NCBI GenBank assembly: GCA_019828595.1
Contig: JAHQRK010000032.1
Span: 558,001 to 622,000 of the forward strand
Reading direction: 5' to 3'
Source of the DNA: Aphanomyces cochlioides
Taxonomy: Eukaryota; Oomycota; Saprolegniomycetes; Saprolegniales; Verrucalvaceae
DNA: 64,000 nt
Part shown: positions 53,801-63,591 of the stretch, piece by piece
Layout: each line of letters opens with the position of its first letter
How positions within the stretch are numbered: position 1 is the first letter of the stretch
Made by a program: the position numbers and the translations under genes
Notes under the pieces: generated by a model
Databases searched by the model: none
What the model was told of the DNA's origin: nothing
Seen by the model: the letters and a program-made list of their open reading frames with translations, nothing else

Positions 53801-56105
53801 ACACCAAAACGACACAACCCAAATGCACGGCAAAGAAAATACACGTATAAGTCAAACTACCGACCGACACCACGCCACTTTTACACACCACACCAGACAT
53901 GAGCGACGTAAATGTGCACTCTCGAGAGATATTCGCTGTCATTTGGAAGGGCTGGGAGATTTCAATCTCACTGACTATGACAAATGCCAAAGCACTGCTG
54001 AGAGGTGCGTAAAGCTTTGAGAGATCGGTGGTCATTGGAAGAAAGAGGTCGTTCAACACGTAGACTACCCAAGTGGATTCGCTTGCAAGGAGCCCGATCT
54101 CAAAGACAGACTTTTCGCGAGATGTGATCGTGGCTACACCATAAACTTCATGAAAGTCCACTGAAGCTGTACTCAGGATGATAATTGCAGTCACACCACG
54201 CAGAAAAATCAATGGATGGCCGATCCAGACACTTCCTACAACCCTGTTTATGAAAAAGAGATTTTTGCCATCGATGTCAAATCGAGCAGCGGTAGCAAAG
54301 ACGACGAGTGCGAGACTCATGGCTGACAGAACAGCACTCACATAGACAACGAGAACTCGAATGTACTGACAGGCCACATGAGGCAATTCCAATCGATTGG
54401 CTGGCAAATGTTGATATCCACGGGGTCGAGATATAATCGTCATGGAGCTTTCGTCGCCTTCGAATATTATCACTTCACGCTGACCATCCACCCATTCCCA
54501 AATAGCCACCCAGCCAAAAAACGACCAAGAATCACCTGCTGCAATCATATCCTGAGTCAGAATCATGTCGGTGTTGTTTGTTGTGTTGGTAGCCATTTGA
54601 ATCGTCGTCAAGCGAAGGGCAAGAATGTCACGCACTGCTTGATCTACAAGATCTGGCTGGAAGGGCTCTGTAATTCCTTTCATTGCTTCGACGAGAATAT
54701 TTATGCAGACATCTGACGTAGTTACACAGGCGCGACAGGTTGCAGCGATATCTTTCTGCTGTAATTTTGCTGCTGAGATCGCAAAGGCGGTGCTGTGGCT
54801 TGTCAGATCGATCATGTGAGGGTCTTGAGAACCACAATCATCGTAATATCCAAACGAATGCTGGACAAAGGTCTGGGGAAGACCAAACGGACACAGAGGG
54901 TTGCCGCCATAAAAGACAAGCTCCTGACTTTGCCATGCTTTTGGAACAGCATCGACGGAAGATGTTTTGTAGGATAACTCCAAGTGCGGTGGCGAGTTGA
55001 AGGATGCTTCAAATGCGGTGAAGAGAGTCAGGAGCGATAGCGGAGGCTGGACAAACCGCAGGTCGATCGAGGCATACGGTCCTAAGATTGTGCGAATAAG
55101 ACGACTGCCTGGTGTCTCCAAATTCCCGTTGTAAATATCTTTGTCCCAATCCAAGCCAAGTTGATTTGGATGGGAGGTGGAGTTGCGCACGAGGCTACAG
55201 TTGATATTCTGACACATGAGCAAGTCGGGGATAAGTCCTGGGCATGCCCATCCGGTCGTGTACCCAGCGATACCGCGGTAGACATTGGCAATCGATGCAA
55301 TCTTGATGCGTTGCTCAACGCCCAGCGCATTGACAAGCACGATGGAGTCGTCAAATCCTTCTTGGATGTAGTTTTGAAGTTGTCCTGTCCATGAAGTCAG
55401 GTTACGCTTCTGCCACGATATCATTTCGTCGTGGAAGGAGAGCATGGCCACCGCTTGGAGCCATTCGTTTCCAGCAGGCGTCGTCTTGATGGTGTTGAAT
55501 ATCACAGCCTCGAGCGACGTATAAGGCTGCGACGTCGTCCAGTCGTGCGAATTTCTCAAGATTGTTTCCAAGTAGACGGCGGCATTTTGTCGATCGTGGA
55601 TCAAACATCGCGCTTGCCGCTTCGCGGTATGCGCAAGTTCCCACCGACGGTCGAGATCCAGCCAGCAATGTGGTGTATTGAGGAGCAGGTTGCTCTGAAA
55701 CGAGTTCTGCCGTAGTAATGTAATTGCAGTTTCAGGTGGAAAAGGTTGCAGGAGAAGCCGTCTTGCTGCAGTTCGTCGCACATCGATAAATGGAGTTGCG
55801 CCAGCGTACTTCTTGTCTCGAGTCGCGCCAACGATGGAAAATGGACCCGACGCGACGCCGACGATGAGTTTGGCATTGAAGATGTCGCTGACAAACGTTT
55901 GCGTGCCAGTCGTGTTGAATTGCGGCCACCAGTGGTCGTTCTGTAAGTGGGGATGGATCATATCAACGTAGAGCCATGTGAACGTGATGTTCCAGACAAG
56001 GTAAGCCATCCCCAGTCTCTTCCAAGGCCATTTTCGTGGTCGAGGGGGCGGCGGCATGTCGGATGGATCAAGCGGCATGATTCGCATTTGGTTTCTAACT
56101 TGCAT
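50877..56105 (-). CDS. Giant two-module multi-membrane-segment protein of unknown family (intact copy)
   Basis: Single exon of about 1,742 codons; the frame opens at 56135, first ATG at 56105. It has a short basic, Pro-rich cytoplasmic start, then two homologous modules. Each module has one membrane segment (AYLVWNITFTWLYVDMI; IAGLAYMCVSIVNSYAFL), an ectodomain of about 550 residues with many N-x-S/T sites and paired Cys, then four to five membrane segments in a block. Shared motifs in the ectodomains: D-x-D-x-RWELA, NxAVYLE, WQ-x-x-x-x-TS, and a W-x-x-G-x-REV-x-x-F-x-G-D stretch just before the membrane block. I recognise no known domain; it is not an obvious channel or ABC protein. It probably sits in the plasma membrane, with large outward-facing loops. 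The family is multicopy here (broken copy, two relics). Confidence 0.85.
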   Translation of the reverse strand: MQVRNQMRIMPLDPSDMPPPPRPRKWPWKRLGMAYLVWNITFTWLYVDMIHPHLQNDHWWPQFNTTGTQTFVSDIFNAKLIVGVASGPFSIVGATRDKKYAGATPFIDVRRTAARRLLLQPFPPETAITLLRQNSFQSNLLLNTPHCWLDLDRRWELAHTAKRQARCLIHDRQNAAVYLETILRNSHDWTTSQPYTSLEAVIFNTIKTTPAGNEWLQAVAMLSFHDEMISWQKRNLTSWTGQLQNYIQEGFDDSIVLVNALGVEQRIKIASIANVYRGIAGYTTGWACPGLIPDLLMCQNINCSLVRNSTSHPNQLGLDWDKDIYNGNLETPGSRLIRTILGPYASIDLRFVQPPLSLLTLFTAFEASFNSPPHLELSYKTSSVDAVPKAWQSQELVFYGGNPLCPFGLPQTFVQHSFGYYDDCGSQDPHMIDLTSHSTAFAISAAKLQQKDIAATCRACVTTSDVCINILVEAMKGITEPFQPDLVDQAVRDILALRLTTIQMATNTTNNTDMILTQDMIAAGDSWSFFGWVAIWEWVDGQREVIIFEGDESSMTIISRPRGYQHLPANRLELPHVACQYIRVLVVYVSAVLSAMSLALVVFATAARFDIDGKNLFFINRVVGSVWIGHPLIFLRGVTAIIILSTASVDFHEVYGVATITSREKSVFEIGLLASESTWVVYVLNDLFLPMTTDLSKLYAPLSSALAFVIVSEIEISQPFQMTANISRECTFTSLMSGVVCKSGVVSVGSLTYTCIFFAVHLGCVVLVYAFTKFTQRRRSGHPRAFTELAHHISLPATATAFFTLRDTPYNLDSIGCVMSGIIPVFGGYMDVKLWLLIEEKIPEVKPIGLENGSNAGPWRRLLPKHNHARFRRVWTIAGLAYMCVSIVNSYAFLSFTEATMTNDFWWATFDLNNTQAYLCNWFNVQLMTTSIDVGTLKLNEVDRALLTTMENTTDPNVEIAPAYVNMIQDQVNSLPNVIFAIRNMNSCDLPWIFSAYCFVDFDQRWELANSKIRQERCRRQYATNGAVYLEGLFRNNRQVCQCWGDAWESAVFNALRESNAGLTWLDTTFAADLSIGDEVTFWQNHRITSFVTQWQNFKSLGVVETMDISNALGLSYTITLKKSNGTLQLSKQTSYKMYWGLAGDLFAISKNGSSMSGLSLVRQARNFIFQNSSLEDQLMDNQTLPTPLTSGLKLVREKLGPFGSIDMYRVAVPLSLKQLYQNLTQALAASLANSMEAQLTFLRMYTSAAVFPQPSEWDGLYFWGGNIMCPEQSSPLSQLQVFFSSQGSCGVSILEYMMLTTEATFQALAATGIIHDQTQITRIEATCQRATTMVNTCINFLQGIKSLAERHIMSRNMMERAIAAAQQIKKNDVNLQLFQYISQQVNSDITISTPSLFGDADYEFFAWNMLFDWVKGLREVVSFQGDYGQLTLVSTQYTLTTTPADAMEVPLNLAFYVHRIVQYFTLVLLCIAVIAVYYIFQSRGYIEGFNLFSFNRVAGLVWLGRPLVFVRGVTAICLLSTARLELRRPLAGLVAFLDSPPVDPINTFFSAGESIWLVYLLNDVFSLVTRQYTTSYSVKSSLLLWTAAAVWSFVSPVTHSVDIRHVCSVVSVDSQSVCQSGVVRIGNSDRFAGLICLAIGCCVLSYAFERIYQRQTKQQIKQTSLFVYAAAKYQFCHDEWTFMEVDYLDRASAVLNGILTLTHRDFHYVFDIKTWRLHVYPVEVPHSNIPTHLHYALALPQ

Positions 56106-56147
56106 GCAGTTCTGCTTGAGCTGAAACCGTAGCAAGGCAGACGAAAA

Positions 56148-56504
56148 TAGGTCGCGGGAAGTTCATGTCGTTTTTGGAACTGACTTCACAGTTGGGGTAT
56201 CCAAATTAAAGCGACAATTTTGGAAGAAAACAAAGCAAAATAGAGCTGAGAATTCAAAGCTGAAGCAAGATTATCAGTCAACTTGGAAGCTGTTTAGTTT
56301 ACGCAAGACGATGCCGAGGATATCAAAGATGACTCCATCATTATTGCTATCAAACTTGCCATGATTCAGCTTGCTCCTCGGCATCCGTTGACTGAGCCTC
56401 AGCTCCACTGAGCCTCGTCTTGAGCGAGGCATCTTCAGGAATTCATCATAATACCCACTTTGAGTATGCCGTAATGAAGTTCATCATACTACGGAGTACT
56501 ACGG
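56148..56504. other. Intergenic region upstream of the intact giant gene
   Basis: Upstream region of the giant gene; no ORF. Near 56370-56430 GCCTCAG/CTGAG words repeat. A TCATCATACTACGGAGTACT direct repeat adjoins the mariner element. Confidence 0.5.
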
Positions 56505-58359
56505 AGTACTACTCTGGTCCGAAATGATTGCAAGGTTTGCCTTGCCATTGGCGGCATTTTTCTAAATATGTCTGTTCTTAACTTCTGATTGGTTCATTAA
56601 AAAGCGCAAAATTTCTTCTTTGATTGGATAGTTTGAGCACTTTCCAACTCGTTTTTGTTCATGAGTTGTCGGACATCAAAGTCAACCACTCATTGCGAGC
56701 ACATGCATAGTGACCGGCCAGCGACTCATTTTTGAACTTAACTGCCTTCTAACACTTTCGTCTTGCTGTGCCATATCTACTTATGCCAACCGAACCATCG
56801 CGCTTGAACTCTCGGGGCCCAACGCGTCGACATGGCAAACGAAACCTCCAACACGACGAACGACTTGCCATCTACGAAACTCTTCTGGCTTGTAGTTTAG
56901 GGGGTGTTTTGCCACATGGGATATTCACCACACTAGCGAGCAAGTACTCATGCCACTGGCAGACAATATCTCGCATCTGGGCTAGAGCTAGGCTCTCTTT
57001 ACGTGAAGGCTCTCGGACCGCCGACATCAGCGCAAAAATTAAAGGTAAAACCTTCATAAAATTATATTTATGGAGAATTTATTAAAATATAAGGGTATCA
57101 TTTTCTAAAGGTTTACTGGAATAGGGAATTCTGGTCGAAAGAAGAAACGAACCACGCAGCAAATCACGGAAGCTGTCAAGTCCGTCGCACTCGAAGACCG
57201 GCAGACCACGCGGACCATGGCAGAGCAATCCCACATTCCCAAGACCACGTTGATACGCTTCATGAAACAAGAACAAAGCCTGAAGGCTAAGTCAAGTCAC
57301 ACGAAGCTCTACTTGAGCGATGCCAACAAGATCCAGCGTATGAACCATGCTCTCTCCTTTCTTCGGCCTTCGTCTCGTTCGAACCACATCTTCAGCAGCA
57401 TGTACAATGTTGTACATGTTGACGAGAAGTGGTTCTACGTCACGAAGGTCAAGAAGATTCTATGTGTTTGCAGATGAAGTCCTCCAAAAACGATGCGCGA
57501 AGTCCAAGCACTTTGTCACGAAAGTGATGTTTCTCGCCGCTGTGTCCCGTCCCCATTATGACCACCACAATGAATGCATGTTCGACGGCAAACATGGCGT
57601 GTGGTCTTTTGTCGAGAAGGTCGTTGCCAAGCGTGCAAGCAAAAATCGGTCGAAAGGAACGGTTTTGACACAGCGACAGACCGTGACGTCCGACGTCTAC
57701 AAGAGCATGATTTTGTCAAAAGTGATTCTTGCAATCCAAACTAAGATTCCAAGAGGTGCGCTATCTAGAACAATCTTTTTACAACAAGACAACGCAAGCC
57801 CACATCGTCGTGTTACAACGACATTTTTTGTCGAGAATGGAATTTCGGGCATTGAAACAACATCACAGCCTCCAAATAGCCCAGATTTTAATGTTCTAGA
57901 TTTAGGATTTTTAAACTCTATTCAAAGTCTGCAAAATCGTAAGCGTACTCGTACTATCGATGAGCTTATCGATGCTGTAGAAAGCTCATTCAATGAGCTG
58001 CCTTCCAGTACTCTTTTAAAACTTTTATTACCTTGCAGAAGGTAATGGAAAAGGCGTTAGAGGTTAAGGGCGGTAATGATTTCCAACTGCCTCACATGAA
58101 GAAAGACGCTTTAATCAAGGATTTATCAACCTTTAATGTGATTTGCGATCCACTCACCCTTGAAAGCGCTCGAAGGCACCTTGATGGCGTCGAATCTCCT
58201 TGAATAAGAATCCAAAATATAAATGCAGTTTTTCATTATAATTTCCGCAAGGAATATTAGATTTCGAGGCTCAATACAAATTTTTGTATATTTCCACCGC
58301 GATCGCATACTTTAATCAAGATAAATTACCTTGCAATCATTTTGGACCAGAGTAGTACT
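56505..58359. mobile_element. Mariner-like DNA transposon with 32-bp terminal inverted repeats
   Basis: Left 56505-56536 (AGTACTACTCTGGTCC, G/A, AAATGATTGCAAGGT) and right 58328-58359 are inverses with one mismatch, around a DD-D transposase gene. The length of 1.86 kb fits the mariner superfamily; its TA target duplication is plausible in the terminal TACT but not separable here. Confidence 0.85.
56783..58203 (+). pseudogene. Mariner-like transposase, two frame breaks
   Basis: A helix-turn-helix region (QHDERLAIYETLLACSLGG, TISRIWARARLSL) ends exon 1. An intron of about 80 nt (57046-57126) joins KIKG to NSGRKKKRTTQQITEAV. The catalytic core follows: Asp in VVHVDEKWFYV, Asp in FLQQDNASPHR, third acidic residue in PPNSPDFNVLDLGF. 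The frame changes at about 57455 (after VTKVKK) and about 58020 (an A/T run before FITLQKVMEKALE). The C-terminus ends at 58203. Both breaks lie next to short A or T runs. Confidence 0.8.
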
Positions 58360-60278
58360 AGCATATAATTGATAAAGCAGCTTTAATTTTTAAAAGACCT
58401 CCTGCGACGCTTTAATTTTTGAAGCGTTATTTTATTACATACAGCATTAAAAGCGTCTGAAAAATTAAAGCCTAGAGCTTTAGTTACGTCATAAATTTAG
58501 TATTTTACAGTGTTGTTAATCCAAATCATCTTGTGGGAACGGAAATTTTGGTCGTAGCTGCAAGAAAATTAGAAGGGGTTGTCGATAGACTGGATCTTAG
58601 GTGGTACCAAGATCAACGCAGACACCCGGAGCAGCAAGCATGATGGAGGGCAAGGTTGGGAAGAAAGTTGGAGTCGGATTTTTCTTTGGAAGCACGCAGG
58701 GACACTCGCGTATACATGGAACTTTGGACGAGGTTGTACTGTGGCCCAAGTACCACGTCTAGCTGCGGCTGACGTTGATGCAGGGCGATGAGGAAAGTAT
58801 TATCGATTGGTGTCGGCTTCTCTCGAGGCAGCCGGCGGAACTCACTAAGCTGTCTTGGACTTGGGTACGCTTCTGGCCACGCCGCAAACTCACAGAATTG
58901 GTAAGCGAGGCAAAAAGAAGAGTGAATTCAAAGGTAATCTATCCTAGGTTCTCGTCTTGGTTGGTCTGCACAGCTCACACTGTTCGAATGTCTTGTTGAG
59001 TCGGGGGCAACATGCTGGTGCCCCAATTGCTTGGTGGAGCAACTTCATCGTGAAGTCTGGGAAATCTATTCTGTGACCATCTGGTGGGGTCTGACTCCAT
59101 GTGGTTTCCATGTCCGGCGATATCTTGAAGTTGTATGGTTCATGGGGACCGCTGGTTTGCTTGACTAATCCGTGGAATTTCGACAAGGATGTGGAGTCCA
59201 AGCCATACGGTTCATCCTAGCGCTGACTCTTGGCTAGCGAGGACACCTTGTAGTTATTGTTGGCTTGACTTTTTCGGCATCAGAAGCTCACCTCGAGACA
59301 CGCAGAACGTGTGGCCACAAAGGACGCCAGTTTATCTTCGCAAAGTCAGTCTCGTATCGCTGGCAGTCATTTCTTTGCTGACTAGTGATTCCTCTGATTT
59401 TGAAGGAAACGTCCGATGTCTTCGCAAGATCCCGTCAGAAAGCTACGGGGCGTATGCAAGAGGGTAGCCAGCTCGTCTCAACCACCTGCTTCATCGAACG
59501 ACTCGGCGTCCTCAGAAAATCCAACGGTGCCGCATGATTTCTTCGATTCCAGCTACTGGGCCTTCATCGACGGACCATACACCATCTCGTGTGACTGAGT
59601 CGTCTGGGAAGCGTCCGACCCCAGGGATGAGTCAAGCTCCTTCAAACCAGGAGGAATTAGATACTCAGAACGACAGTGAGCCCGCGGGAGCTGGTCCCGG
59701 TCCCTTTATCGAGGATGTAGCTGAAGAATTGGTCAACCAAGCGCGCTACTTGGTCAATCTTGAACGCCAGTCTGACATCCATCGGGCTTCCATAGAGAAG
59801 TTGATCGAAGAAGTCGGGCGGCTCAAGCTTGCGGTGGACCAATTGACGGCTGTCGGACGTAATGGCATTTGGGGAGTGTTGGATCTTGAGTCTGGTGAGT
59901 TGTTCATTGAGCCGTATGACACTTGTCCCGCGCGTCGTGCAGGCGACCATCGAGATCGGGTCCGAGGAAGTCGGCGCTGTGGTGAACTCTGTGGTATGTT
60001 CACCACCAAGAGCAAGCCTTGCGAAAACTTGAAGTCTACTTGCCCGGCGCGTATACAAAATCGCCAGCTCCCTCAACCACCGGGTTGGGGGTGGAGCCTT
60101 ATGCTTCCCAGTAGTTTGCATTTAATGCGATAATGATTTTTGGGGTCCACTTGTACTTGATGAGACGGTTGCTTTATTTGGAGCTTGATGGTTTTGATCA
60201 ATACATTCTCGTCAATTCCCGTCAGTTGATGTCTTGTCTCTTTTTGATCTCGGTGCGTGTCGAACATTCTTGATTTTC
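58360..60278 (+). pseudogene. Degenerate retroelement-like coding remains
   Basis: GC-richer than its left flank and full of + strand pieces in changing frames. One is VGVGFFFGSTQGHSRIHGTL; a tryptophan-rich piece at 58775-58930 (EESIIDWCRLLSRQPAEL) follows; then a piece with CWCPNC at about 58948-59167; then a Ser/Pro-rich piece running to a coiled coil (EELVNQARYLVNLERQSDIH) at about 59534-59900. Stops and shifts separate them. Composition and neighbours suggest a decayed retrotransposon gag region, but no diagnostic domain is left. Confidence 0.4.
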
Positions 60279-62405
60279 ATGTCGGTCCATCAAGAGACCA
60301 AGTCGCCCAAGGCTGCACACTCACCCAACGTCGGTCAAAGGGCGATAGATGCGGCTGCTGAGCACATGGCCCGCTTGCATCGTTAGTCGCTTCCTGTCCC
60401 GGTGGAATCTTCCGTCCCGTTGGAGTCCAGATCATCTGCACAAGTCTTACACCGCTCCAGTCTCTTGGGCCCTGTCGTCTCTGGCATGCGTCCGCCCCCG
60501 GTAGTCCCCAGCTATTCAGCCAAGGGTGATTCGTACGATCCTCCGTTGAGACGGCGTCCTGGGACGAAAAGAACGCCTGCCACGTCCGACATTGCCTCGC
60601 CACCTCTGCTGGCTCTTCCTCTGGTGCCATCATATTCAGCGCCGTCCACTCCTTCGTCTTCTTCGGCGTCTTCTTGTGACGAGTGGGTGCACGATCGCAA
60701 CGATCTTTACCGGAATTGAAGCGAGAGTGATTGATCCCGAGGTAGTCCCCCCTTGCTGCAATGCAACGTCGCTCCACACTCTCCGGAAGTCAAGGGCGCC
60801 ATCGTCGTTCGTGTCGGAAGCCGCGGCTTCCCCAACCTTTCGCATCAAGGAGGAGCCAGTCTTTTCAAGTGCACCGGTGGAAGCACTACGCGTAGACGCC
60901 CATTTTCCACACGCTGACGCGACCTCATGGGAGGATGAGCCGAATGCCGAGGAGGCGGATGCTGAAGCAGGCAGTCTCGCTGAGCGTTTTTGGCGAGCCG
61001 AGGTCGAAAACTCCTTGACAACTGCCACAGTCGACGGCCAAGTGATGCCACGTTATTTGCCACGTATTGTACCAACCGATGCTCCGGCATCGTCAACTCT
61101 CTCAACCGCGATCGCCGAAGAAGGAACTGGGCTCTCGAAGGAGGAAGAAGACTCCAAGGTGGAGGAGTCTGATACTAGCACCTTGGAATTGGGCGACGAT
61201 ACCTGTGGCTCCTCGGAGACTCTGCCCACCGTTATGAGCACGGACCCACGGCCAATCATGCGGGGCGATTTGATAGCTGGTTGGGAGAGATCCTTACCGG
61301 ACTCTGATTCCTTACGTCCTGCTACTCAAGAGATGGTGGTGGCTCAGCGCGCGTTGTTGCAGACTGCCATGGAGTTACTGCACGAGCAGATAGCCGGTGG
61401 CCTCGATCAAGACGTTGTGCGCAAGAAGTTGAGGCTCCTTCAGCAAGCATCTGTGGCTCTGTCCGGCAGTGTGGTGTCCTTCCCAGCCAACGCTTCTCTC
61501 GAGATCGAGCAACTTCCTGGGCGCTTGGATGCATCTGAGAAGGCAAACGATTCGTTGGCCTCACGCTTGCCTGATTTAGAAGCCCAATTTTCTGCGTTGG
61601 AGGAGTCGCGTACTCGTCCTGTAAGTGGACTTCTTTCTTGATCTTTGGTTGACCTTCTTGGTAGGACACAGAAATACTCCACAAGATTGACGCCATAAAC
61701 GAGCTCTTGGGCCAGATCGGGACTCCAGCGTCTTCTGGTGCCAACGCCTTGGATCCTGCGGCGCCCACCCACAAAGACCGATTGAAGAAACTCAAGGAGA
61801 CGGCCCGAGCATGGCCGCAAGTTGCCGCGAAAATTAGCGATCGCATGGGTCAATTGGAACAGAAGTCCTCCGCAGCCCACCCCTCGGTCCTTTTATCCAC
61901 GGCGCCGTCCGCTGTTGCTGGAGCAGAAGACTCGCAAGATGTGATCAGTCCGGGTTCTTTGGTGGCATCCCCGGCAGCCGGCGGTCAAGACAACTTGGCG
62001 AGCGAGCCTGAATCGGAGGAGGATCCTTCAGGGCCTTCTCAGACGCAGTCGATGCCAGCTCAAGCTTCTGATCCCGGTGAGCAGCCAAACGCCTTATCGT
62101 AGCAAGACTGGGCCTTCTATTCTCGAGCAATGGGTATCACGGTGGACGAACTGAAGGCTGCAAAGGACCCCCCTTTCAAGCTTAGCCGCAAGTTCCAGAA
62201 TCGCGCTCGCTGTGGCTATGTCGGGACCAGTCGAGCCGAGTGCATGAACCCTCTGGGCAGTTGCGGAAAGCACAACGCCGAAGAGCTACTCCCTGCGGAA
62301 CTGGAGCAAGAGCGGCGGCGTCAAGTTGCGAATGGTATTTTCTTGCTGTTGGCGAACGGCCGCTATCAAGCGATACCAACGGGCGGCCAAGAAGACTGCT
62401 GCAGC
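60279..62405 (+). pseudogene. Gag-like ORF with in-frame TAG codons
   Basis: From ATG 60279 a Ser/Pro-rich frame is interrupted by a TAG near 60387 and shifts near 60700. It then runs as an acidic, Ser-rich and coiled-coil protein (VVAQRALLQTAMELLHEQIA; ASRLPDLEAQFSALEESRTR). A 44-nt GT-AG intron (about 61621-61664) leads on to DTEILHKIDAINELLGQ. At 62101 a TAG is followed in the same frame by QDWAFYSRAMGITVDELKAA and a Cys/His-containing end (RCGYVGTSRAECMNPLGSCG) up to 62405. This looks like a gag-type structural protein of a retroelement, damaged. The 3' end overlaps the opposite-strand integrase tail by about 40 bp. Confidence 0.45.
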
Positions 62406-63125
62406 TGACGGCGGTGCTCTCGGATGCCACCATTGAGACGAGTATTCCTCACAGCCACGGGCACCTGAAGAGGAGTCCCTGGAATGGACTCTTGCCGGTA
62501 GGTAAAGGAGGTGTCAGGAAGTAATTCTTCGTCGAAGTCGACTGGATGCATGTCTTCTAGTAATTCTGTTGGCCTCAGGGGACTCAGTCGTCGTGTCTTC
62601 AAGCGAGAGTCATGAATAGTCGTATAAAAGCGATGGTTCTTCCCTGATTTCAAGCTTACGACTTCGACTTCGCTGGCGTAATTTTTCGGTCGATTCACCA
62701 CTCTGAACGGTCGATGCCAAAGGTGAGCTAGCTTGAGTTTGACCCCCAGTTTGACCTTGTCGATATAAACCCATACCGCGTCACCCACCCTGATTCGAGT
62801 GTCGACGTCAGCTGGGGGGCCTTCGTTGTGTCGTCTCGCTCTCTCTTCCACAGCTTGCTTGACTAGCAATCGGGCCATATCCATGCAGTGAGCGATGAAA
62901 GTTGCAGTCTCCATTCATATGCATCCAAGTTGGCATCCGTCTTCACGGATGGTAAACTAGCCATCATGGTGGTACATGGATCCTACCCATGCATCAGGAA
63001 AAATGGAGTCTCCTTCCTGGTGGCCGACATTGAGGTGTTGAGGACGAAGACCATTCGTTCGGCCACATCGTCCCAGTCTCGTTGGTGTGGGTCTTGGATG
63101 TCAAAATCTACTTGAAAGAGGCCCT
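62366..63125 (-). pseudogene. Ty3/gypsy-type integrase C-terminal remnant
   Basis: Reads DWDDVAERMVFVLNTSMSAT then KETPFFLMHG, the end of the integrase core of Ty3/gypsy elements, with an in-frame TAG right after. After a frame change it continues MDMARLLVKQAVEERARRHN and RIRVGDAVWVYIDKVKLG...LAHLWHRPFRVV, the GPY/F-type C-terminal module (here RPF in place of GPF). The tail is open to 62366. Protease, reverse transcriptase and most of the integrase are absent from the window. Confidence 0.75.
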
Positions 63126-63148
63126 AACATACGACTGAAAACTCAGTA

Positions 63149-63532
63149 TTGTTGGCTGGACCTTGTCCGGAAGTGAGAACTTGCCCATTCTGCACATTGT
63201 CGAGCTCGGTGTTTTATACGCGACGTACAAAATGCCGCGGTTTATGTGGAAACAGTTTTGAGGAATTCACCCGACCGGAAGTCATCTCAGTATTATTTGC
63301 TCCTAGACTTTGCAATTTTCAACACCATCAAGGAGACTCCATTGGACACCAATTGGCTCAAAACGATCGCTATGCTCTCCTTTCAAGGTGAAATAATTTT
63401 GTATCCGAATCGTAAAGAACCTTGTTCAAGAAGGATTTGACGACTCGATTGTGCTGACAAATGCCTTGGGAATCCAGCAGCGCATCAAAATAGCCTCGAT
63501 TACAGATGTGAACCGAGGTAGCTCAGCATGAA
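63149..63532 (+). pseudogene. Diverged fragment of the giant membrane-protein family
   Basis: Contains VQNAAVYVETVLRNS, FAIFNTIKETPLDTNWLKT and AMLSFQGEI in one frame, then QEGFDDSIVLTNALGIQQRI in another. These match successive blocks of module 1 of the intact gene (QNAAVYLETILRNS, VIFNTIKTTPAGNEWLQ, AMLSFHDEM, QEGFDDSIVLVNALGVEQRI). Many substitutions make this an older copy than the inverted pair. It ends at the 63.5-kb palindrome. Confidence 0.82.
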
Positions 63533-63591
63533 CTCTGATATCCTCTCGGACATAATGGTGACACCATTATGTCCGAGAGGATACCAGAGTT
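63531..63591. repeat. 61-bp near-perfect palindrome (30-bp arms)
   Basis: The left arm AACTCTGATATCCTCTCGGA plus CATAATGGTG, one base, and the right arm as its inverse with a single mismatch. Confidence 0.95.

Larger units (their letters stand above)
50573..56147. repeat. Right arm of the 5.5-kb inverted repeat
   Basis: Inverse of 40262-45838; carries the intact gene copy. Confidence 0.92.
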
